A DNA stretch of 64,000 nucleotides from Photobacterium atrarenae (GTDB lineage Bacteria > Pseudomonadota > Gammaproteobacteria > Enterobacterales > Vibrionaceae): contig NZ_CP101508.1 of assembly GCF_024380015.1 (NCBI RefSeq), forward strand, positions 1,860,902-1,924,901, written 5' to 3'. The stretch's first letter is position 1. The number at the start of each line of letters is the position of its first letter. The translations under genes and the position numbers were made by a program. This document shows, piece after piece, positions 54,296 through 63,392 of this stretch. The notes below the pieces were generated by a model. It searched no databases. It was given only the letters and a program-made list of their open reading frames with translations, and had not been told where the DNA came from.

Positions 54296-54598
54296 TTAGT
54301 CTTGCTGTTTTGAAACCAACTCTTCAGGATGAACGCCGTCTTTTTCCATTTGCGCCAAGATCTCATTCATTCGCACCTGCCGTGCTTCATCTTTAAATTC
54401 GTGTAGCACAGCAATCAAGTCATTAATCTTATGCAGCGGAATTCGCTTGATCACTGCCTTCTGACGCCCTGGTACTTCATCTGCAAAATCAATGAGCATT
54501 TGACGGTAATCTACGCGTTCTTCTTTTGTTGTACCGTTAGAATCAACGTTTTTTAACATTGCGGACAGTGCTTTTTCAGCAGCTGTAAAACTATCCAT
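54296..54598 (-). CDS. Small protein resembling the oligomerisation half of H-NS, without the DNA-binding half
   Basis: The 100-residue protein is helical and charged. Its C-terminal part (INDLIAVLHEFKDEARQVRM, then EILAQMEKDGVHPEELV) resembles the N-terminal dimerisation and linker region of H-NS (compare the Vibrio pattern I-x-x-Q-I-x-K-D-G-I-x-x-x-E-L-L). It stops exactly where the linker to the DNA-binding domain would begin, and no remnant of that domain follows in any frame. Such truncated forms (H-NST) can oppose H-NS in enterobacterial islands. The resemblance is by eye and moderate; it may be an unrelated helical protein. It lies in an AT-rich, gene-poor stretch. Confidence 0.5.
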   Translation of the reverse strand: MDSFTAAEKALSAMLKNVDSNGTTKEERVDYRQMLIDFADEVPGRQKAVIKRIPLHKINDLIAVLHEFKDEARQVRMNEILAQMEKDGVHPEELVSKQQD

Positions 54599-55190
54599 GA
54601 AATATACCTCTTAAATCACAAACCAGCTTGCTATCATTCAGGCCATGATATGGGTGTCTGAACGAATAATATATTGTCCGGCATTAGCCTCAGGACGAAA
54701 CCGCCAATTAACAACTAAATTAATAGGCAGAGAATAAGGGATTGTATCGGTTGGTAACTGCCTGCCAAACACAACCATTAGAACCGTGGAACGATACACA
54801 CTCTAATTATAATTGAATTTTGTCGCCGTGCAGCGAAGATAGGCACTTACGTGCAAATAATACTCCCTGTTTCGTTTATTGTGAACTTAAATTTTAGTGA
54901 TTTCTCAAATAAAGTCCCAGCTTTCATTTCTTCTTCCGACAGTCCTGCCTTTCAGCGCCCCACCACATCAATAAAACAATATGTTAGCGATAATTGCCCT
55001 CACGTGAGTCTTTCTGCCCCAACTCGCCCATGTCGCCGTCACAGCCAGTCAGTATTGCTGATACTTCGAGCAATCAACGCAGGGCCATCACTATTTTGGT
55101 AGCTTGATCACAATTTACCCTTTGCTTTCCAGGCCCCTTGTTGCTAAGTTAAACCCGTCGATAAGACCATGAATAATAATGGCCTTTTGG
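54599..55190. other. 592-bp gap upstream of tRNA-Pro
   Basis: This AT-rich stretch has no supported gene. Open frames exist but lack ribosome sites. The segment around 55,010-55,105 translates on the plus strand as NSPMSPSQPVSIADTSS, a string that reminds me of recurrent spurious frames in vibrio genomes, so it may be a dispersed repeat remnant; other copies would have to be found to confirm this. Confidence 0.4.
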
Positions 55191-55277
55191 CGGACATTAG
55201 CGCAGTCTGGTAGCGCACTACTCTGGGGGAGTAGGGGTCGCTGGTTCGAATCCAGTATGTCCGACCAAAAGGCCATT
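55178..55277. repeat. 13-bp perfect inverted repeat flanking tRNA-Pro
   Basis: AATGGCCTTTTGG (55178-55190) directly precedes the tRNA and CCAAAAGGCCATT (55265-55277) begins in the encoded CCA end. In the transcript the arms extend the acceptor stem, and the right arm is followed by T residues. Confidence 0.85.
55191..55267 (+). tRNA. tRNA-Pro (anticodon GGG)
   Basis: The 77-nt sequence folds into a standard cloverleaf: acceptor stem CGGACAT (55191-55197) with ATGTCCG (55257-55263), encoded ACCA end, D-arm AGCGCAG...TAGCGCA, anticodon stem CTACT/AGTAG with loop CTGGGGG giving anticodon GGG, and T-loop GGTTCGAATCC. GGG reads CCC and CCU proline codons. It resembles E. coli proL in the D-arm. 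The flanks form a long inverted repeat. Confidence 0.95.
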
Positions 55278-55449
55278 TTTTGTGTCCACAATTGACGGGC
55301 TTGATATAGCACCATGACTACCTTGCCCCTCCTTGGGCGGCTGCGTTGAAATAAAAACTTGCGATGAATCCAACTTTCTACCGGGCAATATATGAAACCC
55401 CTGTAACTCACAGTATGATTTCTGAGTATGACAGGGAGGGAAGTCAATA

Positions 55450-55635
55450 ATGAAGCTCAATCCGATTTGTAATCAATGTGGGCAGTCTGATGAGTTTTTT
55501 GTGTCAGAGGATGATGTCTATATCTGTATTTGCGGGCACAAGTGCACGGATATTATTAAAATACACGAAGACGACGTGCTTCAACCGGCAACACCTCACT
55601 ATTATCACCTCGTGAAGCCACAATATACCCATTAA
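55450..55635 (+). CDS. Small zinc-ribbon-like protein
   Basis: The 61-residue protein begins after an excellent ribosome site (AGGGAGG). It contains CNQCG near the N-terminus and CICGHKC about 20 residues later, which can form a four-cysteine zinc ribbon (residues about 8-32). The C-terminal half is polar with no other motif. No operon partner is evident. The function is unknown; DNA, RNA or protein binding are all possible for such ribbons. Confidence 0.6.
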   Translation: MKLNPICNQCGQSDEFFVSEDDVYICICGHKCTDIIKIHEDDVLQPATPHYYHLVKPQYTH

Positions 55636-56248
55636 AACCCCAGGGTCATTTGTAAGGCGAATGATCCCAAATATTTCAATCGCCTGCTCCCTGACGGGGG
55701 CATCCGTCGCTCGCTGAAAGCTGAAATACACGGCCCGCCCCACAAAAGTGCACAATCCCCGCCACTCCATCGCCTAAAAATCAATCGCTTGTTAAATTTT
55801 CGAGATAAATACCAAGCTTGTAAAAGTTAAATTTCCCAACTTTTACGTTAAATTCAGGTTAAAATAATTCTTTTGATTAATTGTCCACCGTTCGATTGAA
55901 ACCGTATCAATTGGGAAGGATAAAATTTTAATCTATTGATTTTTAATAATTATTTTTTAAAACACTTGCAAATCAATTCTCGTTTGCACATCTGCCATTC
56001 AAAATATGTGATTTAGATCGCAAGTATGATTCAGAATTTCGTGCTAACTTTCAGCACCTTCATAAGTCGAAGCATCCGATTTCATGTTTCACAATTGTAA
56101 ATGCAACTGGTTACCCATGCAGCAACTGTTGTGAACAACCAAATGAGAACACATCTGAAATCGGCCAATATGAACTGTCACTTAAATGGACGTTCCGGTT
56201 CGCTCAGTAAGTCCCTGACTTGCTGAGCCTGATAAACAGGAAAATAAT
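55636..56248. other. 613-bp AT-rich region upstream of the symporter gene
   Basis: No gene is supported here. GTAAAAGTT (55820-55828) and AACTTTTAC (55838-55846) form a perfect inverted repeat that could be a regulator site. The region upstream of this alanine/glycine symporter was checked for a glycine riboswitch; the characteristic conserved blocks were not seen. Confidence 0.5.
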
Positions 56249-57727
56249 ATGAGTGTTACACACGAAACTTGGTTAACATCGCTCAATGACAGCCTGCTGG
56301 CAATCATTGGCGAAGTTAATGGTGTACTTTGGGGCTACCTACTTATCTACCTGCTCGTTGCAGTCGGTATCTATTTTACTATTCGCCTCGGTTTCATCCA
56401 GATTCGTCAATTTAAACACGCTGTCGAAGTCCTCAAGAGCGGGAAAGATGTTGATAATGGCATTAGCTCATATCAGGTCTTTTGTACCTCAATGGCTGCC
56501 CGGGTCGGCACCGGGAACATGGCGGGGGTCGCCGTTGCACTGACTGTCGGTGGCCCGGGTGCCATCTTCTGGATGTGGCTAATCGCCATGTTCGGGATGT
56601 CGACAGCGTTTATCGAATCAACATTGGCCCAGGTTTTCAAAACGAAAGACGTTGACGGACAATACCGCGGCGGCCCGGCCTACTATATGGAAAAAGGCCT
56701 GGGGATGCGTTGGATGGGCTCACTGTTCTCCGTCTGCCTGATCATCGCCTTTGGTCTGGTTTTCAACGCTGTGCAAGCCAACACCATCACTGATGCACTA
56801 AACCACTCTTTTGGTTTTGATAAAACCATCATGGGTATCATCATCGTTATTGCCTCTGCCTTCTTCATTATGGGCGGGCTGCGCAAGGTCGCAGAAGCAT
56901 CTTCTCGCATCGTTCCGGTGATGGCCGTTGGTTACCTGGCGATTGCAATGGTGATAGTGGTGATGAACATCTCTGAGCTGCCTGCTGCGCTAGCACTGAT
57001 TGTCAAGAGTGCCTTTGGCTGGGAAGAAGCAGCAGTGGGTGGTGTGGCGTACACCATTTCGCAAGCAATGCAGAGCGGTATCGCCCGCGGCCTGTTCTCA
57101 AATGAAGCCGGGATGGGATCTGCTGCCAACGTTGCCGCCAGTGCGACACCAAACCCGAACCACCCTGCGTCTCAGGGCTTTGTTCAAATGCTGGGGGTAT
57201 TTGCGGACACCATCGTGATCTGTACGGCTTCTGCTGCCATGATCATGCTGTCTGGCGTGATGGATCAGCCGAATGCAGCGACCGGGATCGGCCTGCTGCA
57301 GCAGGCGCTAAGCAGTGAGCTGGGCGGCTGGACAACCTACTTTATGGCTGCTGCCATCCTGTTGTTCTGCTTCTCTTCAATCATTGCCAACTACACCTAT
57401 GCCGAAACAAACATCATGTTCCTGAACGGCAACAGCAAGAAAGGCCTGTTCACTTTCCGTCTGTTTGTACTGGCGATGGTCATGTTCGGCTCTGTGGCTT
57501 CGCTGCCGGTCGTCTGGAACCTGGCCGATGCCTCAATGGGTATGATGGCGCTCATCAATATCATTGCCCTTGTACTGCTGTCGAAGCTGGCGATCAAAGT
57601 CATTAAAGATTATGAGACGCAGCTAAAAGCTGGCAAAACGCCGGCGTTTGATCGCTCCCAATTCCCTGAGCTGGAAGACCTGGATGGTGCATGGCACCCA
57701 GAGCAGCCTGCGACAGTGAATAAATAA
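56249..57727 (+). CDS. Alanine/glycine:cation symporter (AGCS family), first copy
   Basis: The 492-residue protein is a sodium- or proton-coupled importer of alanine or glycine with about 10-11 membrane segments. Family motifs are clear: GTGNMAGVAVALTVGGPGAIFWMW (shown here shortened: GTGNMAGVAVALTVGGPG), GGPAYYMEKGLG and RGLFSNEAGMGSAANVAA. Its long 5' region (over 600 bp without a gene) hints at regulation. A second family member is at 61.2-62.7 kb with clearly different sequence. Confidence 0.95.
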   Translation: MSVTHETWLTSLNDSLLAIIGEVNGVLWGYLLIYLLVAVGIYFTIRLGFIQIRQFKHAVEVLKSGKDVDNGISSYQVFCTSMAARVGTGNMAGVAVALTVGGPGAIFWMWLIAMFGMSTAFIESTLAQVFKTKDVDGQYRGGPAYYMEKGLGMRWMGSLFSVCLIIAFGLVFNAVQANTITDALNHSFGFDKTIMGIIIVIASAFFIMGGLRKVAEASSRIVPVMAVGYLAIAMVIVVMNISELPAALALIVKSAFGWEEAAVGGVAYTISQAMQSGIARGLFSNEAGMGSAANVAASATPNPNHPASQGFVQMLGVFADTIVICTASAAMIMLSGVMDQPNAATGIGLLQQALSSELGGWTTYFMAAAILLFCFSSIIANYTYAETNIMFLNGNSKKGLFTFRLFVLAMVMFGSVASLPVVWNLADASMGMMALINIIALVLLSKLAIKVIKDYETQLKAGKTPAFDRSQFPELEDLDGAWHPEQPATVNK

Positions 57728-57748
57728 GTCTGCGTTTGACGCAACCCT

Positions 57749-57786
57749 AAAAAAAACAGCCAGCAATTTGCTGGCTGTTTTTTTTC
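57749..57786. terminator. Bidirectional terminator between the symporter and GH31 genes
   Basis: AAAACAGCCAGCAAATTTGC is matched by the inverse GCTGGCTGTTTT, giving a near-perfect stem with A- and T-runs on its sides, between two convergent genes. Confidence 0.92.
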
Positions 57787-57796
57787 TTAGTAACAC

Positions 57797-60445
57797 TTAC
57801 TCAAACTCAACTTCAAGATTCAGCGCATCGCTTACATCAAGCGCTTCGTGGCGAATACTGAGTTGTCCCCCCTGCTGACGCCATTCACTGACCGGCTGGC
57901 CGTTGAGAGTCACCGAAACCACTTTCTCACCCAACCCGAACCAAGCAAAATGGAACGGCCGACGTTGTGGCGCGTCCGGATAACTACCCGACGTCGTCAC
58001 GCGCAACGCAACACCCGCAGGCGTTTCACGGGAGCTCAGAGTTGTTTTACGCACCTTTCCCTGAAGATAGGCATTGGTCGCGCCATCATCTTCATACAGC
58101 GTAAACTCCCCGCCTTTACCATAAATACGGGCAGCCAGCGTGAGCGGCACTGCACTACTCATCGGCATCGACTGCTGCGGGTTCACCGGAATGATAGCGC
58201 CTTCCCGGGCATAGAGCGGCAGCGTCAAGATTTGATTCTGGTAGAGCGGCACCTGGCTCAACCACTCCCCCTTGCTAGTGATGGCTTTGCCGGTGCGGTA
58301 GTCATACCAGGTTCCACGCGGTAAATAGATATCCACCGCGGTCTGCCCCAGCTGAGCAACAGCCACGCCCAGCAAATCCTGGCCCATCATTTTCTGCGCT
58401 GGCAAATTATGTGCCTGAAGATCCTCGCCAAAATAGTACTCCATCGACGGGTAGACCGGCTCTGCGGCCAGATGCGCCCGATGTGCCAGCGCGTACAAGT
58501 AAGGGATCAGCTGATATCGCAGTTTGATACTGGCCAAGTTACTTGCCTGATCACCCACACGATCCGGCGCTGTCTCTTTACAATTACACAGATTTTCAGT
58601 GTGCGGCCGAACCGGTACCTCAAACAAGCTGCTGTAAGCAAACCACTGGGTATAGGTTTCATTCAGCACCTGCTTCCGTTGCTCCGGCACCACACTCAAA
58701 GCGCTGCGGTGGAAACCACCGATATCCGAACTGTAATAGTCCATTCCCGACAGCATCATATTCGGCTGCATACTAAACTGGGTTGCCAGGCTTTCAACAT
58801 TGGTGCCGATATCTGCCGACCACATGGTTGCACCGAAGCGCTGGATCCCCGGCGCGCCGGAGCGAGACATCATGAAGGGCCGCGACTCAACGGCATTTCG
58901 CTGATAACCGTCGTAAATACTTTCCAGCCATTTGTAGTTAAAAATGTTGTGGACGTCATTTTGCGACTTCCCACCAGCATAGACTCCCTGCGGGTTGTAC
59001 ATCTCCGGCTCACCCAGATCGGTCCAATGTCCGAGGATCCCCATCTCAATCAAGGGCTGTCGCTTCCAGTCATGCCAGCTGCTGCCGGCCGCCGGATTCG
59101 TCCAGTCGATCATCCCGCCCTTGCCCCACCAGTAACCGTAACCATTCGGGTCAGAATCTATCGGCTGGCCCGTCAGACGCTCCTGAACCAAAAAGCCTTC
59201 CTCGGCCAGTTTGGCATGCTCTTGCAACCCGTCGCTGACATAAGACTCTTCGATCAGCATCATTCCGATGCCCTGTGCTTTGAGCTGCTGAATTTTCTTC
59301 TCCGGCTCCGGGAAGTGTGTCTCATCCCAGGTTAGTGTGCCCATCGCACTGGTTGCGCTGAAGGCATCAACATTACCGAACCACTGCAAATCCATCACCA
59401 CGCCATCCAGCGGGAAATGATGCTCGGCCAACGTTACCAGCTTATCATCCAGCTCTTGCCAGCCATCAAAACCATACTCCGACAGCCACATGCCAAACAG
59501 CTTCCGCGGCGGTACCAGCGGGTTGCCAACCAGCGCCATATACTGTTGGCGCAGATCCGGCAAGTCGTCACCGGCAATAAACAACAATCTCGGCTCGCTT
59601 TCTAACTGGGATATCTGCCAGGGTGAACGGGTAAAATCCCACTCCGCGGAATAGACAGTATCCAGGTAGACCGCATAGTTTTTCTGCTGCGGATTGAGCG
59701 CATACAACACCGGGAATTGGGTATTCCCGGTTCCGCCGCCCTGGAACCCTTCCATTTTGTTACCACCGTGACGTTTATGCCCCAGCCAGTTCGCATTCAA
59801 AACCCCGGGATCATGAAACTCCTGCCCCAGCCCATTGAGCTGATAGTCACCTTGTGAGGCAAGGCTAAAGCTGCGACCTTTGCCCGGGCAAATTTCACTC
59901 AGTTGCCCGCGCTGTTTTGAGGTTACCGTCAGGCACAGGCTCTGAGGTGCCACCTCAACATCCAAAGTCGCTGTCGCAAACCCTTGTTTGGTTTTCACCA
60001 CCGAAGCATCACCGGCCAGCGATGTGATATCAATCAATTCCGTGGTGGGCAATGCCTGGTTATCCGGGTACGATGAGAACGCGATATGCAGCACATCATC
60101 ATTGAGCACATCGATCGACAGGCTCTTAACAGGCTGACGCGCCTTCTCCAGCAACCGGGCCTGATGCCTTTCAACGATAGCCTCTCCAAGTTGCTTAGTC
60201 AGCGCCTGGACGAACACCGGCTCACTGTAATACGTTTTACCTATCAATGGTTTCAGCGCTTTACGCAAATTCACGTCCGGAATGGCTTTGCGCATCCGAA
60301 AGACTTGCGCCGCATCTAACCGGTAACTTTCCTGGTTCTGATAGCGAAAGTAGGTACTTTCTGCTAACACAGAACTACTCATTGCCAGTAAACCGGGCAC
60401 CGCCAGTCCCAGTAGCCATGGTCGTAATCGTTTGTTTCGGGTCAT
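57797..60445 (-). CDS. Secreted GH31-family alpha-glucosidase or alpha-transglucosylase
   Basis: The 882-residue protein has a signal peptide (cleavage near SSVLA-EST) and a GH31 TIM-barrel: VVMDLQWFGNVD, the nucleophile region GHWTDLGEPEMYN, and RPFMMSRSGAPGIQRFGATMW followed by SADIG. C-terminal beta domains follow with YEDDGATNAYLQG. The shape resembles extracellular GH31 enzymes such as the Cellvibrio 4-alpha-glucosyltransferase, though simple alpha-glucosidase activity is equally possible. I start at the ATG at 60445 with AAGGA upstream. It would act on starch- or glycogen-derived oligosaccharides in the periplasm or outside. Confidence 0.88.
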   Translation of the reverse strand: MTRNKRLRPWLLGLAVPGLLAMSSSVLAESTYFRYQNQESYRLDAAQVFRMRKAIPDVNLRKALKPLIGKTYYSEPVFVQALTKQLGEAIVERHQARLLEKARQPVKSLSIDVLNDDVLHIAFSSYPDNQALPTTELIDITSLAGDASVVKTKQGFATATLDVEVAPQSLCLTVTSKQRGQLSEICPGKGRSFSLASQGDYQLNGLGQEFHDPGVLNANWLGHKRHGGNKMEGFQGGGTGNTQFPVLYALNPQQKNYAVYLDTVYSAEWDFTRSPWQISQLESEPRLLFIAGDDLPDLRQQYMALVGNPLVPPRKLFGMWLSEYGFDGWQELDDKLVTLAEHHFPLDGVVMDLQWFGNVDAFSATSAMGTLTWDETHFPEPEKKIQQLKAQGIGMMLIEESYVSDGLQEHAKLAEEGFLVQERLTGQPIDSDPNGYGYWWGKGGMIDWTNPAAGSSWHDWKRQPLIEMGILGHWTDLGEPEMYNPQGVYAGGKSQNDVHNIFNYKWLESIYDGYQRNAVESRPFMMSRSGAPGIQRFGATMWSADIGTNVESLATQFSMQPNMMLSGMDYYSSDIGGFHRSALSVVPEQRKQVLNETYTQWFAYSSLFEVPVRPHTENLCNCKETAPDRVGDQASNLASIKLRYQLIPYLYALAHRAHLAAEPVYPSMEYYFGEDLQAHNLPAQKMMGQDLLGVAVAQLGQTAVDIYLPRGTWYDYRTGKAITSKGEWLSQVPLYQNQILTLPLYAREGAIIPVNPQQSMPMSSAVPLTLAARIYGKGGEFTLYEDDGATNAYLQGKVRKTTLSSRETPAGVALRVTTSGSYPDAPQRRPFHFAWFGLGEKVVSVTLNGQPVSEWRQQGGQLSIRHEALDVSDALNLEVEFE

Positions 60446-60792
60446 CGTGGTTCCTTTTCTCATCCAGGGCAGAAGCTTCACAGACACCCCCAGCCCAACA
60501 CCGACATGAATGGGTGGCTCCCCCTGTGCCGACGCAATATACGATGCCCAACCAAGGCTTAAAAGTATTTATTATCAATAATTTAGTTATTTTACCCCTA
60601 TCACTAAATGTGCACGTGGAAGGTTACAAGGGTCACAGAATGCAGGGCTGTTCATCGATTAAACTCATGCGTTGCTGCACCCATTAGGTGGCTGTTTTTT
60701 ATCCGATAGATCCCGCAAATCCGCCTGATCGCTTTAAACTCATTCAGCGCTCCTTTACTATGCCTGTGCAAATCATCTGAGGACGACACGCC
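60446..60792. promoter_or_regulatory. 347-bp divergent region between GH31 and a small unknown gene
   Basis: No gene is seen. The gap must hold both promoters; the AT-rich stretch at about 60,560-60,610 is the likeliest place for the GH31 promoter. No specific operator is claimed. Confidence 0.4.
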
Positions 60793-61158
60793 ATGCAACA
60801 AGTAAACATTGCTCCCAATCCACAAATTGCCGGTATTTTTCAGGGTTGGGCTGAAGATTGGGCAAAAGAAAGCCAGGCGAACCAAAAAGATATGGCCAAC
60901 AAGTTCCATACGGTCTATAAAATCGCGGCAGATGTGTTCTCAAAAGGTGGCGATGTGGAACTGACGTTCCTGTCAGCATTGTTTCAAGACTGTCAAACCA
61001 AGCTGGAAATGGCAGAGTCGATGAATGAGAAGATCAAAGCGACCCTTCAGGAAGATGACGCCCGGGCGGCACTGCTGATTGCCAAAGTCACCCGCACCGC
61101 GCAAGATGCAGCGCATGTGGTGCGCTATCTCGGCCAGTTACTCAAACCGGCAGCCTGA
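60793..61158 (+). CDS. Hypothetical 121-residue helical protein
   Basis: The protein is predicted to be almost wholly helical and soluble (for example IKATLQEDDARAALLIAKVT), with no signal peptide, Cys or membrane segment. GAGGA lies 7-8 bases before the ATG. The composition vaguely recalls phasin-like granule proteins, but I cannot support that. It converges on the second symporter gene. Codon use is ordinary for the region. Confidence 0.65.
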   Translation: MQQVNIAPNPQIAGIFQGWAEDWAKESQANQKDMANKFHTVYKIAADVFSKGGDVELTFLSALFQDCQTKLEMAESMNEKIKATLQEDDARAALLIAKVTRTAQDAAHVVRYLGQLLKPAA

Positions 61159-61235
61159 CCCAAAACGCACAGGCCGAGCAGCCTGTGCGTTTTCCTCCAC
61201 CAAACTGGAGTTATTGCGACAAAACCGTGTTACCT

Positions 61236-62657
61236 TTATTGCTTCGGTTTCCAGGCTTTCAAGTCAATATCGAGATCCGAGAATTTCTTCGGATCAAAGA
61301 CCGGATGTTCAGCGCCTGCTTTGAGCTGCTGTTGATAGTCCTTCAAAATCCGGATCAGGGTTGGAAACAGCATCAGCAAAGCCAGCAGATTCACCACCGC
61401 CAGAACTCCCATCAGGGGATCGGAGAAGAAGAATACCGAGGTGGCGCCAGGGGCAACCGCACCGATGAATACAATGCCAATGACCACCACCCGCAACACA
61501 AACACCGCAACTTTACTGCCAGACATAAATGTCAGGGCATTTTCTCCCAAATAATAGTTGTAGATAATTGAACTGACGGCAAACAACAAAATCGCAATCG
61601 TCAGGAAATACTGCGACCATTCACCGAGATGGGACACCAGGGATTGCTGGGTAAGCACAACGCCATCTATTTCTGCCGCGCCGGGTACGTAGACATCCCC
61701 CAGCAAAATCACAAACGCGGTACAGCTACAAATTACAATGGTATCAATAAACACGGACAGAGATTGAGTGATCCCCTGGCTTATCGGGTGTGACACTTTG
61801 GCAGTTGCGGCAACATTCGGTGCCGAGCCCAATCCGGCTTCATTTGAAAACAGCCCACGGCGCAGCCCTTGCGCCAATGCGGCCCCCATCCCACCACCGA
61901 CCGCCTCTTCCAGCCCGAAAGCATTGGCAACAATGGTCATGATCACGGCCGGAATATGTGTGATGTTCATCAGGATCACCAACAACGCCATCGCCAAATA
62001 CCCGACGGCCATGATAGGTACAATCACATCTGCCGCTTTGGCAATCCGCCGGATCCCGCCAAACACGATAAAGCCAGTCCCGATCGCCAGCAACGCACCG
62101 GTCCAGATGCGATCAACCCCCAAGCTATCCTGCGCGGCACCCGCAACCGTATTCCCCTGAAAGGCGTTAAACCCCAATGCAAAAGAAGCAATCAGGCACA
62201 CCGCATACAAGGAAGCAAGCCAGCGATAATCCTCTCCCAAGCCATGAATAATGGTCCGTGCCGGGCCGCCCCGATATGTTTCACCTTCCTTGCGCTTATA
62301 CAACTGAGCCAGGGAACACTCAACCAGGCTGGTTGCCATCCCGACCAGGGCAATCGCCCACATCCAGAACACGGCTCCCGGGCCCCCCAGGGTAATTGCC
62401 ACGGCTACCCCAGCAATATTCCCGCCCCCCACGCGCCCCCCCACGGAAAGCAGCAATGCTTCCCGGCCGGAAATTGCGCTCTTGTCCGCGGTCTGGTTTT
62501 TATTGAGCAACACCCGGAACATACGTCCGAAGAACCGGAACTGGACAAATCCAGTGACGATGGTAAAGAAAAGGCCCAGGATAACGAGGAAAGGAACAAG
62601 GGACCATCCCCAGGTGAGATCACCAATGATCCCAAAAAAGCTCTTTAAAAATTCCAT
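61236..62657 (-). CDS. Alanine/glycine:cation symporter (AGCS family), second copy
   Basis: The 473-residue protein has the same family motifs as the first copy (GGRVGGGNIAGVAVAITLGG, GGPARTIIHGLG, RGLFSNEAGLGSAPNVAA) but differs widely, so this is not a recent duplication. I use the ATG at 62657, which has GGAG upstream, rather than the GTG at 62663. It imports alanine or glycine with Na+ or H+. No glycine riboswitch is present in the short upstream gap. Confidence 0.94.
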   Translation of the reverse strand: MEFLKSFFGIIGDLTWGWSLVPFLVILGLFFTIVTGFVQFRFFGRMFRVLLNKNQTADKSAISGREALLLSVGGRVGGGNIAGVAVAITLGGPGAVFWMWAIALVGMATSLVECSLAQLYKRKEGETYRGGPARTIIHGLGEDYRWLASLYAVCLIASFALGFNAFQGNTVAGAAQDSLGVDRIWTGALLAIGTGFIVFGGIRRIAKAADVIVPIMAVGYLAMALLVILMNITHIPAVIMTIVANAFGLEEAVGGGMGAALAQGLRRGLFSNEAGLGSAPNVAATAKVSHPISQGITQSLSVFIDTIVICSCTAFVILLGDVYVPGAAEIDGVVLTQQSLVSHLGEWSQYFLTIAILLFAVSSIIYNYYLGENALTFMSGSKVAVFVLRVVVIGIVFIGAVAPGATSVFFFSDPLMGVLAVVNLLALLMLFPTLIRILKDYQQQLKAGAEHPVFDPKKFSDLDIDLKAWKPKQ

Positions 62658-62797
62658 ACCCACTCCGAATTCGATTTCTTCTTTTGACCATTCAGAGTAT
62701 AGACAGGGCTATTCAATCCAGTTGTCAGGGATTTGCGTCCATTGCAGCGTATCTTAGCCATGAACAACTATCTAGGGTGATAGCGCGTAACACCGAT

Positions 62798-63295
62798 TCA
62801 GACGGACTTTGCAACCATACAGTGACCGCATATCTGCCCGGCATCGAGGTGGCCGGCAGCAAATACCCGCTGACAAATCCGGCAGCGTTGGAAGTAAGCC
62901 GGGTTACTGAGTGTCTCAAGCAGACAATGCAAAGCTTCTAAAACATAAATGCAGCGGAATGAATTCACCCTCTGCCAGTGATGAACAGGTTTTAAACCTG
63001 GACGTTGCGTGACGGTACAAAGATTGAGTTCAATGGGTTGGAAGTTTTCATCATCACACTCAGACGGGAGCACCGGGGTGAAGAAATCAATCGGCACCCT
63101 TGAGGTCAGCCGGAGGAAGGGATAAGCACCTCCGAGATCGTCCAGGGTTAAATAATGCGAACGCGGGATATGATGTTCAACCAGGAGACTTTCGATATAA
63201 ACCAAAGCGCCCTGACGTAAATGCTCATCGATATAGACCATTTGTTGCAAGAGCAACTGATGTGCCATCGATAACTGTTCAACGGAAAATGTCAC
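62798..63295 (-). CDS. Hypothetical protein with C-terminal zinc-ribbon-like motif
   Basis: The 165-residue protein has a helical N-terminus, a middle beta-type region (SRVPIDFFTPVLPSE) and a C-terminal cysteine set CRICQRVF...CGHCM that can bind zinc. It starts at a GTG with no good ribosome site; the ATG giving MAHQLL nine codons later is an alternative. I do not recognise the family. It is a single gene lying between the second symporter gene and a lipoprotein gene. Confidence 0.6.
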   Translation of the reverse strand: MTFSVEQLSMAHQLLLQQMVYIDEHLRQGALVYIESLLVEHHIPRSHYLTLDDLGGAYPFLRLTSRVPIDFFTPVLPSECDDENFQPIELNLCTVTQRPGLKPVHHWQRVNSFRCIYVLEALHCLLETLSNPAYFQRCRICQRVFAAGHLDAGQICGHCMVAKSV

Positions 63296-63392
63296 TGAGA
63301 GTACAACTTACACGGACTAGCAAAAAATTCGCAGCGTTACTAGCACGAAGCAGCGCTGCGATACGGCTTCAAATCGCTAACTGACGGCGGTG

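Noticed and set aside
55636..56248. Glycine riboswitch expected upstream of an alanine/glycine symporter
   Set aside because: Some vibrio AGCS genes carry a tandem glycine riboswitch, but the conserved sequence blocks of that RNA were not found here or before the second symporter gene.
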